This document shows positions 1 through 6,499 of a DNA stretch of 20,558 nucleotides, piece after piece. The first letter of the stretch is position 1. The number at the start of each line of letters is the position of its first letter. Under the pieces are notes generated by a model. It saw only the letters and a list, made by a program, of their open reading frames with translations. It did not search any database and had not been told where the DNA came from. A program made the position numbers and the translations under genes. Origin of the DNA: an uncultured Eubacteriales bacterium (GTDB taxonomy: Bacteria; Bacillota; Clostridia; UBA1381); NCBI GenBank assembly GCA_905199755.1, contig CAJKHT010000051.1, positions 1-20,558 on the forward strand, written 5' to 3'.

Positions 1-54
1 AACCGCTGCATAAACCCTCTTCAAATCAGCCATTAAAGCCTTTATATCCTTGTA
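1..54 (-). pseudogene. IS256-family (Mutator) transposase fragment, runs off the window
   Basis: On the minus strand, bases 54 to 1 read YKDIKALMADLKRVYAAV. This resembles the segment YKD.KA...DLK.VY found in the C-terminal part of IS256/Mutator-type transposases. The frame is closed by TGA directly upstream (55-57), so the front of the transposase is absent and the rest would continue below position 1. It overlaps the end of the secreted-protein gene 42-395 in another frame, so the two seem to have been joined by deletion or insertion. Only 18 residues are visible and the family call is from memory. Confidence 0.55.
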
Positions 55-395
55 TCACGATAGTCCGAGACATTTCCGAATCCGGCATTTATATTAAGGC
101 TTGCAGGAGCTGCAATATATTTTTTCTTGCATTCCTCGCCGTTTTCATCTTTATACATATGCCAGCTGTTCCCGCCGTCTTCCTTTTCAAATACAGCCAT
201 TTCAACCGCATTTATATAAAAGCTATCATTATCGAGCTGAGGCAGCGAAAAGCTTATCCCTTTCCCGCTTGCAATATCTTTTGCCGCTTTTACCTCTCCG
301 CTGTATGATATTTTCATAGTTTCTTCCGCCGCAAAGCTATGTGTGCAAAGCATAAGCGAACAACAGATACCCATACAGATAATTAATTTATTCAC
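42..395 (-). CDS. small secreted protein of the pilus locus, probably 3'-truncated
   Basis: A 117-residue protein with an N-terminal signal peptide (MNKLIICMGICCSLMLCTHSFA, hydrophobic core then AHSFA-type cleavage region) followed by a short polar, probably beta-rich domain with no family I recognise. The start is GTG, supported by AGGAGGTGG seven bases upstream. It is the last gene of the pilin operon, 22 bp after the 417-929 pilin. The final residues (after about NVSDY) are read through the junction with an IS256-type transposase fragment, so the native C-terminus is probably lost. It could be a pilus-associated surface protein; this is inferred from position only. Confidence 0.6.
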   Translation of the reverse strand: MNKLIICMGICCSLMLCTHSFAAEETMKISYSGEVKAAKDIASGKGISFSLPQLDNDSFYINAVEMAVFEKEDGGNSWHMYKDENGEECKKKYIAAPASLNINAGFGNVSDYRDTRI

Positions 396-416
396 AATCG
401 TTCCACCTCCTGATTT

Positions 417-929
417 TTACATATTGGGTTTAATTACGGTTACAATATCGTCACCGTAATCACCGTTTTTATATTCCGATGCATTGCTCTTTGAGTCCTT
501 TCCCTGACTTGAAATAATGACCAGACCGGGAAGTGATTCCGAATCCTCACCGGAATATGTGTATATATAAAACTTATACTTGCCGCCCCACGGATCCTGC
601 TTTATTTTTGTATTCAGGCAAAAGCTCTTTTTATCCGCTGCAATCTCCGAAAGCTCAATATCGCAGGAAAGATACTTGCTGTTTAAAAGCTCAATAATTT
701 CCGACACGACATTTTCATAATTTGAATCGGGTGCTATCTCAATTGAGTTATAATCTGTAAGATAACTCTTAAACGAATTTGCAAAATCACGCATTTCCGA
801 CTCGCATATATCTACTCTGCTATTTTGCCACAGCGCATTGACGCCCACAGCCGTACCGGTGATTAAAATGCCGGTGATTGCAACTACCGCAAGAATTTCA
901 ACAAGTGTAAAGCATTGTTTTCTTTTCAT
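417..929 (-). CDS. type IV pilin-like protein (GspG/PilE-type fold)
   Basis: A 170-residue class III prepilin: a short basic leader MKRKQC, then FTLVEILAVVAITGILI as the pilin N-terminal helix with the conserved Glu at +5. The start at 929 is chosen because GGAG lies six bases upstream; an ATG at 941 and a longer frame to 1046 lack such a site. The C-terminal half has DPWGGKY and later SSQGKDS...GDDI, the pattern of GspG-type major pseudopilins that bind calcium there. The residue before the cleavage point is Cys rather than Gly. It would be processed by a prepilin peptidase, which is not in this window. It follows the PilX-like gene and precedes the secreted protein at 395. Confidence 0.85.
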   Translation of the reverse strand: MKRKQCFTLVEILAVVAITGILITGTAVGVNALWQNSRVDICESEMRDFANSFKSYLTDYNSIEIAPDSNYENVVSEIIELLNSKYLSCDIELSEIAADKKSFCLNTKIKQDPWGGKYKFYIYTYSGEDSESLPGLVIISSQGKDSKSNASEYKNGDYGDDIVTVIKPNM

Positions 930-954
930 ATTTTTCTCCATTTCTAAAAAGCAC

Positions 955-1659
955 CTAATTACCTCTGTAATTCTGGTAATTTTCGTACACAACCTCGGCA
1001 TTTTCGGTATCAATATACGCACTGACACTGCCGACACTTCTGTCAAGTTCCGAAAATGGTTTTCTTACCGCATAAAGATTAATTATCTTTATGTTAGCCA
1101 ACACCTCACCGCCTCTGTATTTTGTTTTGACCGTCAGATAAATCGGATTGAGACGGCTTTTTCTATCGGCCGTTTTTTCCGCCGCATCCGAAATCAAAAA
1201 GTTATGTTCCACACACATCCTGCTGAGTTTAAAGCGGTCTTTATCCCCGAAGGTATTAACGGAAAACTCAATTGTTCCGTCAGTTATATAATCAAGATAC
1301 CCCGATGCCGCAAGATAATCTTTGCTCTCATTTTCGATAATCCGAATCGGCACTGTATCCGACGTATCCGATGTTTTTATTTCATCAAGCAAATACGGAA
1401 CATACCGCTCCTCAACCTCGTAACCGCCGTTTTCATTCCTTTGGTATGTCAAAACCAAATCACGATTGGACAAATAATTGAGAAATAGTCCGACCGCTGT
1501 GTCAACTCCGCTCTCTGCTATGTATCTGTCCTCTGTTCTTTTATACTCCGACTTTGCATTGTATTTTGATGTCGACGCAACAGACAGCACAGCCGCACCG
1601 CAGCAGACGATAACAAGTGCAAACATAACCGTAAAGCTCAGATTTCCTTTTTTCTTCAT
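955..1659 (-). CDS. PilX-like pilus assembly protein
   Basis: A 234-residue protein with a basic N-terminus (MKKKGNLSF) and one hydrophobic helix (about residues 8-29), followed by a heptad-rich stretch and AESGVDTAVGLFLNYLSN. This resembles the N-terminal organisation of PilX/GspK-like minor pilus proteins, which often carry an AESG motif after the helix. No canonical FTLVE cleavage site is present. The ATG directly follows the TAA of the preceding pilin-like gene (TAAATG), and GGAGGCGG inside that gene's end serves as ribosome binding site, so the two are translationally coupled. The rest of the protein is a poorly conserved soluble domain. Role inferred: minor or tip component of the pilus. 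Confidence 0.65.
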   Translation of the reverse strand: MKKKGNLSFTVMFALVIVCCGAAVLSVASTSKYNAKSEYKRTEDRYIAESGVDTAVGLFLNYLSNRDLVLTYQRNENGGYEVEERYVPYLLDEIKTSDTSDTVPIRIIENESKDYLAASGYLDYITDGTIEFSVNTFGDKDRFKLSRMCVEHNFLISDAAEKTADRKSRLNPIYLTVKTKYRGGEVLANIKIINLYAVRKPFSELDRSVGSVSAYIDTENAEVVYENYQNYRGN

Positions 1660-2142
1660 TTATTCCGCCTCCGAAACATAAGCGCATCTCGGCTTTATTG
1701 AAATAACAAACGGTCTTGTCTGCTGATTGACTTCAATTCCGTTTTTAAAGGTTTTAAATTCCGCCGTCAAAATACCGTTTCGGAAAGAAAATCCTCCTGA
1801 ATGTGCGTCTGCATCAAAAAGCTTTTTATCGCGAAAAGCCAAGTATCCGACCGGATATGCATCAACAAGAGAATATTTCAGGTTATATCCGCCCTTGCCT
1901 CTTTCTTTGATTTCAAGCACTTTCCCTCCGTCAGATATTTTGATTGCTTCTGCCGACTGAATTTCTCTTGTCAGAAAATACACAGTCTCGTTTAAACTGC
2001 TTCTGTTCGTATTTTCGGTTTGTCCCGAATACAGCGTCCACGTAATGAGCGACACGGATGCAAGACCGATAACCGCCAGCATTGCAAATATCCCTGAAGA
2101 CATCAGTGTTTCAATCAGAGTATACGCTCTTTTCTTTTTCAA
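1660..2142 (-). CDS. minor pilin, PilW/GspJ/ComGF-like
   Basis: A 160-residue prepilin. The leader MKKKRA is followed by YTLIETLMSSGIFAMLAVIGL, with Glu at +5 of the mature helix; Ala sits at -1. The downstream LNETVYFLTREIQSAEAIKISDG region is typical of PilW/GspJ/ComGF-type minor pilins, where the first strand after the helix reads like LxREIxxAxxI. The start codon is TTG (2142), overlapping the TGA of the upstream gene as TTGA, with GGTGGTG about eight bases before it. It sits third in the pilin gene series. Confidence 0.75.
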   Translation of the reverse strand: MKKKRAYTLIETLMSSGIFAMLAVIGLASVSLITWTLYSGQTENTNRSSLNETVYFLTREIQSAEAIKISDGGKVLEIKERGKGGYNLKYSLVDAYPVGYLAFRDKKLFDADAHSGGFSFRNGILTAEFKTFKNGIEVNQQTRPFVISIKPRCAYVSEAE

Positions 2143-2546
2143 TTTAAAATCACCACCGTTGAAATTTTTGTATTCGGAATACTTCCGCCAATTTCAATTT
2201 TGAATAATCTTGCTTTTTTAGGTATTAACGCATCGGAAAACATACTGCTTTCCGGCTCTTTTACCGTATATGAGCCGTCTGCAAAAACCACAATTACTCC
2301 TATTCCGACTGCTGTAATCTTTATCTCCTTACCCTGTGAAAACTCATAGAGCTGAGGCAAAGTCCTCACCTCAGCTCTGAGTGTCTCAACTGTGCTTACA
2401 TTGGATATAACCGCATTCATACTGACGTCTCGTTCAAATGTTGTTTTTAAATAGGCGGATGAAAACATCATTGCAGCTATACCGACAGCGCTTATAATCA
2501 GCAGTCCTGCAAGGCTTTCAACAAGTGTAAATGCTGATTTTTTCAT
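2139..2546 (-). CDS. minor pilin, PilV/GspI-like
   Basis: A 135-residue prepilin: leader MKKSA, then FTLVESLAGLLIISAVGIAAMM as the transmembrane/assembly helix with Glu at +5. Its length and position between the major pilin and the PilW-like gene match the PilV/GspI slot of minor pilin operons. The ATG at 2546 begins two bases after the TAA of the major pilin gene; there is no strong ribosome binding site, so translation is probably coupled to it. The C-terminal domain is small and beta-rich, with no further motif. Confidence 0.75.
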   Translation of the reverse strand: MKKSAFTLVESLAGLLIISAVGIAAMMFSSAYLKTTFERDVSMNAVISNVSTVETLRAEVRTLPQLYEFSQGKEIKITAVGIGVIVVFADGSYTVKEPESSMFSDALIPKKARLFKIEIGGSIPNTKISTVVILN

Positions 2547-2548
2547 GA

Positions 2549-3190
2549 TTATTTCTTGTATGTAACCGTAGCTACATTAGAAGTGTCAATAGAAATTGAT
2601 GCAGCCGAATCGCTTGTTGCAATCGGTGCGATTGATGACGACTCAATATTTGAGCTAAAGCCCGTTGTTGCGCTTTCAATCTGACCGTCAACAAAGGTTA
2701 CAACCAAGGCATAATTGTCTGCATCCCCGCTAATCTTGCTGTCCTTGCCGTTTGAAATGAAGATAACAGCGCCATTGTTCGGATTTACACCGGTTCCCGA
2801 CGGTTTTACAACCTGGATTGTGTACGGCTGATTCCACTGATCTTCCTTTGCGCTGTTTCCTGTCGAATCAAATTTTAATGCAGCGTCAAGATAAAGGTTG
2901 ATTCCGTTTGTACCTGTAATTGCCGCAACGTCATCAAAATCAGCAAATCCCGCATTTTCACGAAGCAGCTGTTCTGCCGCAAGCTCAAAGCTTCTGAAAT
3001 CTGTTTTTACGCCAGTTTCGCGCGCTTTGTCACCGGCAAAGTCAATTCTGGGGACCAATGTTACGAATAAAATTCCAATTACCGCTACAACAATCAGAAT
3101 TTCAACAAGCGTAAAAGCTTTTTTCTTTCCTGCTGCCTTCTTGTTTTTCTGTGCATACTCTTCCATTCTCTTTTTGATTGAACTCATCAT
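2549..3190 (-). CDS. probable major type IV pilin with long charged leader
   Basis: A 213-residue prepilin. The start at 3190 is chosen because GGAGGT lies ten bases upstream. The leader is about 25 residues, very basic (MMSSIKKRMEEYAQKNKKAA GKKKA, given in two pieces), then FTLVEILIVVAVIGILFVT. Mature Glu+5 is present and Ala precedes the cleavage point. The globular part has DQWNQPY and ISNGKDSKISGDADNY, the GspG-like pattern also seen in the 417-929 protein. As first gene of the pilin series with its own probable promoter and the strongest ribosome binding site, it is the best candidate for the main pilus subunit. Processing needs a prepilin peptidase encoded elsewhere. Confidence 0.82.
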   Translation of the reverse strand: MMSSIKKRMEEYAQKNKKAAGKKKAFTLVEILIVVAVIGILFVTLVPRIDFAGDKARETGVKTDFRSFELAAEQLLRENAGFADFDDVAAITGTNGINLYLDAALKFDSTGNSAKEDQWNQPYTIQVVKPSGTGVNPNNGAVIFISNGKDSKISGDADNYALVVTFVDGQIESATTGFSSNIESSSIAPIATSDSAASISIDTSNVATVTYKK

Positions 3191-3217
3191 AATAATAAGT
3201 ACCTCCGTTTTTTTGTT

Positions 3218-3246
3218 TTTATATATAAAAGCCCAAAGCACTGCAA
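3218..3246 (-). promoter_or_regulatory. candidate promoter of the pilin operon
   Basis: On the minus strand TTGCAG (3241-3246), a 17-base spacer and TATAAA (3218-3223) lie just upstream of the GGAGGT of the major pilin. The -10 is good, the -35 matches only three of six. The region above it (3247-3318) also contains an imperfect AAAGCAATA/TATTGC hairpin, so a longer leader is possible. Confidence 0.35.
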
Positions 3247-3318
3247 TAAAAAAACACCGCCTATTGCTTTCTTTGCGATGCTTTTGACTGATATATTAAG
3301 TTAAGTTTTTCTATAAAG

Positions 3319-3350
3319 CAAAAAAACTCAAAGACATATGCTTTGAGTTT
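3319..3350 (-). terminator. intrinsic terminator after the zeta-toxin remnant
   Basis: A perfect 10-bp stem (AAACTCAAAG / CTTTGAGTTT) with a seven-base loop, followed on the minus strand by six T. The stem overlaps the stop codon of the zeta-type gene. It separates the toxin-antitoxin unit from the pilin operon. Confidence 0.8.
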
Positions 3351-3912
3351 ACTTGCTGCCGATTAATTTTCGTATTTTATCATACGTCCAATTACGGCTT
3401 TTATAAATCTTAATTTCTTTATCCTTTAATGAAATAATAAGTTCTGCTTTATCTGTACTGTTATCTACAACATTTATCACATCACAAAACTTAAATAATT
3501 CCTTTAAATTTGCAAGTGATTTTACATATCTGCTCCGAATCTTATCTTCCGGGACATCGTGCCCGCCCTTTTTGACTCTCGACTTCACACGACTAACATT
3601 TATATTCGCATCGGACGTCAGGACAAATACGACTTCAATCCAATAACCATGCTTCTTTGCAGTTTTAAGTAACTCAATATTTCTGTGCGATGAGAGTACT
3701 GTTTCAAATGTAAAATCTCTTCCGCTTTTTACTGCTTCTTCTCGCAAATATGTTGCTTTTTGAGCAGCTTCCAAATCTGAGCAACCCTCATCTCTTTTTA
3801 TGTCATCTGCGTTGATATATTCGCCTATAACATCAAATCCTCTTGTAACTGTTTATTTACCGGATCCATTCGGTCCTGCAAAAATCAAAACAGCCGGAGA
3901 TATTTCCTGCAT
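3349..3912 (-). pseudogene. zeta-toxin family P-loop kinase, broken by a stop in Walker A
   Basis: Read from ATG 3912 (GGAGGAG five bases upstream), the frame gives MQEISPAVLIFAGPNGSGK, then TAA (3853-3855), then TVTRGFDVIGEYINADDIKR and an open frame to 3349. GPNGSGK-x-T is a Walker A motif; a single base change TCA to TAA at the Ser/Thr codon would explain the stop. Downstream are FTFETVLSS and RVKKGGHDVPEDKIRSRY, typical of zeta-like kinases, a family in which characterised members phosphorylate UDP-N-acetylglucosamine. Total length with the stop replaced would be 187 residues. Restart at ATG 3774 would give 141 residues without the P-loop, so it should be inactive. It lies 24 bp after a RelB/DinJ-type antitoxin gene and shares its promoter. 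A sequencing error is the main alternative. Confidence 0.8.
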
Positions 3913-3936
3913 TAAAACTCCTCCATATCCGATAAA

Positions 3937-4188
3937 TTAAAAATCGTTTGTATCGCGTTTATCAATAGCATTCTGTACTCGATTCATAAATTCATCATTT
4001 GACATATTATATATAGTTCTGTTTGCGTCATTCACGGAAATATCAAAAGGAATGCTTCGAGTTAAAACAACCTTTTTAAAAAACATATTTACCGCTGTGG
4101 ATGCGTCAATGCCAAACTGTTCGAACAATTTTAATGCACCCTCTTTTGCTGACTTATCTACCGTTAAATTAATACGAGCTGTTGCCAT
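3937..4188 (-). CDS. RelB/DinJ-family antitoxin
   Basis: An 83-residue protein beginning MATARINLTVDKSAKEGALK and continuing LFEQFGIDASTAVNMFFKKVV. This is the ribbon-helix-helix N-terminus of RelB/DinJ antitoxins: one DNA-binding beta strand, then helices with the 'fG(i/l)d.stAvN.F' signature. The C-terminal part (PFDISVNDANRTIYNMSNDEF...) is the flexible toxin-binding segment. Start 4188 is chosen because GGAGG lies eight bases upstream; the ATG at 4203 overlaps that site. It has a near-consensus promoter and is followed by a zeta-type toxin gene, not the usual YafQ/RelE. It likely represses its own promoter. Confidence 0.85.
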   Translation of the reverse strand: MATARINLTVDKSAKEGALKLFEQFGIDASTAVNMFFKKVVLTRSIPFDISVNDANRTIYNMSNDEFMNRVQNAIDKRDTNDF

Positions 4189-4227
4189 AATTATTGCCTC
4201 CATTCATAATATGTACTACTTTACTAT

Positions 4228-4256
4228 ATTATATTATAAAGCGCTCATTTTGTCAA
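4228..4256 (-). promoter_or_regulatory. consensus sigma-A promoter of the toxin-antitoxin operon
   Basis: On the minus strand TTGACA (4251-4256), a spacer of exactly 17 bases, then TATAAT (4228-4233). Both hexamers are perfect. The spacer holds the palindrome AGCGCT (4240-4245). The promoter starts 25 bp downstream of the stop of the PilC fragment and drives the antitoxin gene. Confidence 0.85.
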
Positions 4257-4280
4257 CTATTATGCTCATATTTGTGCACA

Positions 4281-4466
4281 TTATACACCCATATTATTAA
4301 CCATTGAAAACATTGGTATAAAAATAGCGATTACAACCGTGCCGGCAAGCAATCCGACAACAACTATCAATGCAGGCTCAATAAGGCTCACAATTCTCTT
4401 CAGGCTGACATCAACTTCTTTTTCGTACTGTTCTGCAACCTTATCAAGCACTTCGGTTATATACCT
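4281..4466 (-). pseudogene. PilC/GspF C-terminal fragment
   Basis: The minus-strand frame reads ITEVLDKVAEQYEKEVDVSL, then KRIVSLIEPALIVVVGLLAG, then TVVIAIFIPMFSMVNNMGV and stop. This is the C-terminal 60 residues of the inner-membrane platform protein of type IV pili and type II secretion: the 'vAe.ye.Ev......l..liEP.lIv..G...G.i..ai..P.f.m' signature with the last transmembrane helix. TGATAA closes the frame just upstream (about 4467-4472), and bases 4457-4466 are shared with the ParA-type fragment in another frame. The first 300 or so residues of the protein are missing, so this is a deletion remnant and cannot work as a platform. Confidence 0.85.
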
Positions 4467-4639
4467 TTATCACTTTCAATTCTCTTTCCGAACATAATTT
4501 GCAGCTCTCCATAGTACAGCTTTGACGAGATAACGCACACCATTAGATTACGCGCCGCAATCGCCGCTGCCAGATTTACCGCAACAGTTGTTTTTCCTGA
4601 GCCGTTTGCGCCCCAAACCGTTATTATTTTTGCGTTCAT
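4457..4639 (-). pseudogene. ParA/MinD-like ATPase, N-terminal fragment
   Basis: A 60-residue frame starting MNAKIITVWGANGSGKTTVA and continuing VNLAAAIAARNLMVCVISSK. It has an intact P-loop (GANGSGKTT) after a beta strand, followed by the helix and second strand of a ParA/MinD/CpaE-type ATPase; LYYGELQIMFGKRI fits the segment after it. It then ends within about four codons of the point where PilC sequence begins. The normal protein would have about 250 residues or more. Start 4639 is chosen over the in-frame GTG at 4663, because AAGGAG lies between the two. In intact clostridial pilus loci such ATPases sit beside SAF/CpaB genes, as here. Confidence 0.75.
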
Positions 4640-4680
4640 AAATATAACTTTAACTCCTTTCACAAAATCAAGTTTGACAG

Positions 4681-4766
4681 AAAATTGTTCAGATTGCCAT
4701 CTTGCAGCGAGCGGTGCCGTACAGATGGTACTGCCCCGAGCAAAAGATGGTTAGATGAGCAATTTT
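4681..4766. repeat. 86-bp imperfect palindrome between the SAF gene and the ParA fragment
   Basis: The outer arms AAAATTGTTCA (4681-4691) and TGAGCAATTTT (4756-4766) pair with one mismatch. Inside, CCATCTT (4697-4703) pairs with AAGATGG (4744-4750), and GGTGCCGTAC pairs with GTACTGCCCC with two mismatches around a five-base loop. The whole could fold as one long interrupted hairpin. It could be a MITE-like insert, a terminator for the CpaB-like gene (a short T-rich stretch follows on the minus strand), or a structured RNA. No second copy was noticed in the window. Confidence 0.5.
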
Positions 4767-4775
4767 ATTCGAACT

Positions 4776-5429
4776 TTATGCACCCCGCCTCATAAATACC
4801 GCATGAACCTTGCCCGAATACTCGGCAAGAACAAGCTTTTCCGCCTGCGCCTTATCTACAATCAACGTGACATTTGCAGCGATTTTGTCTTCATCTTCGC
4901 CGACATCATCAATATTCTGCGCATCATCATTTTCTACACTGTAAACCTCAAGATTTTGAAGTTCATCAAAGCTGTTTACCTTATCATTTGCATAACCAAT
5001 AATTGAGATAATATCTCCGGATTTCAAATAGTTTCCGACAGCTGCCGCAACTGAATTAAGAGATACCGTTACAAGCATTTTTCCGTCATTCATTACTCTG
5101 TCAAGTTCCTGACTTGCCGCGAAATCGGAAAGCTTTGATGAAAGTATCAAGTCATCGGACGCGAGATCGCAAGCTGCAAATTTGCCTGCAATATTCTCTT
5201 TTTCTTTTACTAAGCTATCCGGCAGTCCATATCCGCCCACCTCTTTTTCAACGAGCATTTCATCATTAATTTGCGTACCTGCCGAAATAGGCTCCCTCAG
5301 CTTGTATACCGTCACTGTGCCGTTTTTGCCTTTGTTTATTGACGGCAAAAACACAAATGCCATAACACCGGCTATCACAATGCAGGCAATGCCGACTGTA
5401 ATCTTATTCTGAAATATCTTCACAATCAC
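4776..5429 (-). CDS. CpaB/RcpC-like SAF-domain pilus assembly protein
   Basis: A 217-residue protein with one N-terminal transmembrane helix (residues about 9-31) and then VTVYKLREPISAGTQINDEM...KFAACDLASDDLILSSKL. This is the SAF fold of CpaB/RcpC/FlgA-type proteins, which sit at the outer face of the membrane in Flp/Tad and related clostridial pilus systems. The later part (LVTVSLNSVAAAVGNYLKSG, DIISIIG) matches the second CpaB segment. The start is GTG 5429, overlapping the TGA of the TadZ-like gene as GTGA, with AAAGGA six bases upstream. It forms an operon with the two genes before it. Confidence 0.78.
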   Translation of the reverse strand: MIVKIFQNKITVGIACIVIAGVMAFVFLPSINKGKNGTVTVYKLREPISAGTQINDEMLVEKEVGGYGLPDSLVKEKENIAGKFAACDLASDDLILSSKLSDFAASQELDRVMNDGKMLVTVSLNSVAAAVGNYLKSGDIISIIGYANDKVNSFDELQNLEVYSVENDDAQNIDDVGEDEDKIAANVTLIVDKAQAEKLVLAEYSGKVHAVFMRRGA

Positions 5430-6499
5430 TTCTCATCCTTTCTGAACACCTCAAGTATATTTTCTCTGTAATCATCGTTACGATTATATATATTTCCATC
5501 AGGATACAGCTTTTTCACCTTATCACAATCTGACGGAACAATAAAAAGGTACGAATTATCAAACTGATTATGCCATGTATCGTTTAGAAAGAAAAAGTTG
5601 AGTTTTTCTATATTCCAATCGTCTGTAAAGCCTAAAACCAGTTTAATATCGCACCTTGTAAATTCTCCTACCGTCTGTGGTCCGTATGTATTATTCAGTT
5701 TAAAATTTTTTCCGTCCGGTTTGACCTCTATCGGTGTGCCGAAATCAATCACCGTAATATTATATTTTTTCTTGATTTCATCAATATCTATGTCATCTGC
5801 ATAGCAGTCAATATTTTTTAATTTCATCATCAGCGCCGCTTCGGTTCCGAATAAATCAACAATAGCTGTCGAATAATTCTGCATTGCGAAATACCTTGCA
5901 AGATTATTGGTTGTCCACGTTGCTCCGGCGCCCCTTGCAGCATTCATAATTCCGACAGTATAGTGTCCCTGTGGCTGTGTAAATGAGTCTACCGCATATT
6001 CCGCCACCACAGACTTAGGACGTTTAGGTTTTTCATTTTTCTTTTCAGGCTTACACTCATCAATATCGCCATTAAATCCGCTTTCTTTCCTCTTCGTCTT
6101 AAAATCCTTGTGTGTAAGCTTGCCTTTTTTTACAACATCAACCAAAGAATCTACATCAAAGCCATCGTCATCAAAAATCAGATCAAGCTTTTGCTGTTTA
6201 TACTCATTGATTTGACTTCTTAAAAACTGACCCGGTCCACCGCTAAGTACAAGAATTACCCTCAAATGCTCTTCAAAGCTCCTTAATTCTTTTATATAAC
6301 CGGGCAGCACCTCTGTGTTCATCGCATTGGCATAAATAATAACCGCATCAACTTCTTTTTTATGAGCCTCAACGTACTCGGTAAGCTGCACAGATGTCAC
6401 GCAATTATCTTCCAGAAAGAATATGTCATTCTGACCGAATACCTTTTTTAACACAGGCTGCAAATCTGTTTCTCCGAATAAAGTCAAAACACAAATCAA
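5426..6499 (-). CDS. TadZ/CpaE-like pilus localisation protein with degenerate P-loop
   Basis: A 357-residue protein. Residues 1-125 look like a receiver-type alpha/beta domain without clear phospho-acceptor logic. A charged linker (about 125-165, EKKNEKPKRPK) leads to a ParA/MinD-type fold: YTVGIMNAARGAGATWTTNN, LARYFAMQNYSTAIVDLFG, then ITVIDFGTPIEV. The P-loop position reads ARGAGATWT where GKGGVGKTT is expected, so the catalytic lysines are absent; TadZ-type proteins are known to tolerate this. It would act as a polar organiser rather than an ATPase. The start is TTG 6499 with GGAGGTGGAG upstream, overlapping the previous stop as TTGA. It is co-transcribed with the HigB-like and CpaB-like genes. 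Confidence 0.72.
   Translation of the reverse strand: MICVLTLFGETDLQPVLKKVFGQNDIFFLEDNCVTSVQLTEYVEAHKKEVDAVIIYANAMNTEVLPGYIKELRSFEEHLRVILVLSGGPGQFLRSQINEYKQQKLDLIFDDDGFDVDSLVDVVKKGKLTHKDFKTKRKESGFNGDIDECKPEKKNEKPKRPKSVVAEYAVDSFTQPQGHYTVGIMNAARGAGATWTTNNLARYFAMQNYSTAIVDLFGTEAALMMKLKNIDCYADDIDIDEIKKKYNITVIDFGTPIEVKPDGKNFKLNNTYGPQTVGEFTRCDIKLVLGFTDDWNIEKLNFFFLNDTWHNQFDNSYLFIVPSDCDKVKKLYPDGNIYNRNDDYRENILEVFRKDEK

Noticed and set aside
101..2000. Plus-strand frames opposite the pilin genes
   Set aside because: They mirror the minus-strand genes, lack ribosome binding sites and show no family signature.
3247..3318. Cyclic-di-GMP-type riboswitch upstream of the major pilin
   Set aside because: A GCAAAG motif and small hairpins are present but the conserved GEMM core and receptor could not be laid out.
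3853..3855. TAA reassigned or read through
   Set aside because: Many other genes here end in TAA, so codon reassignment is not plausible.
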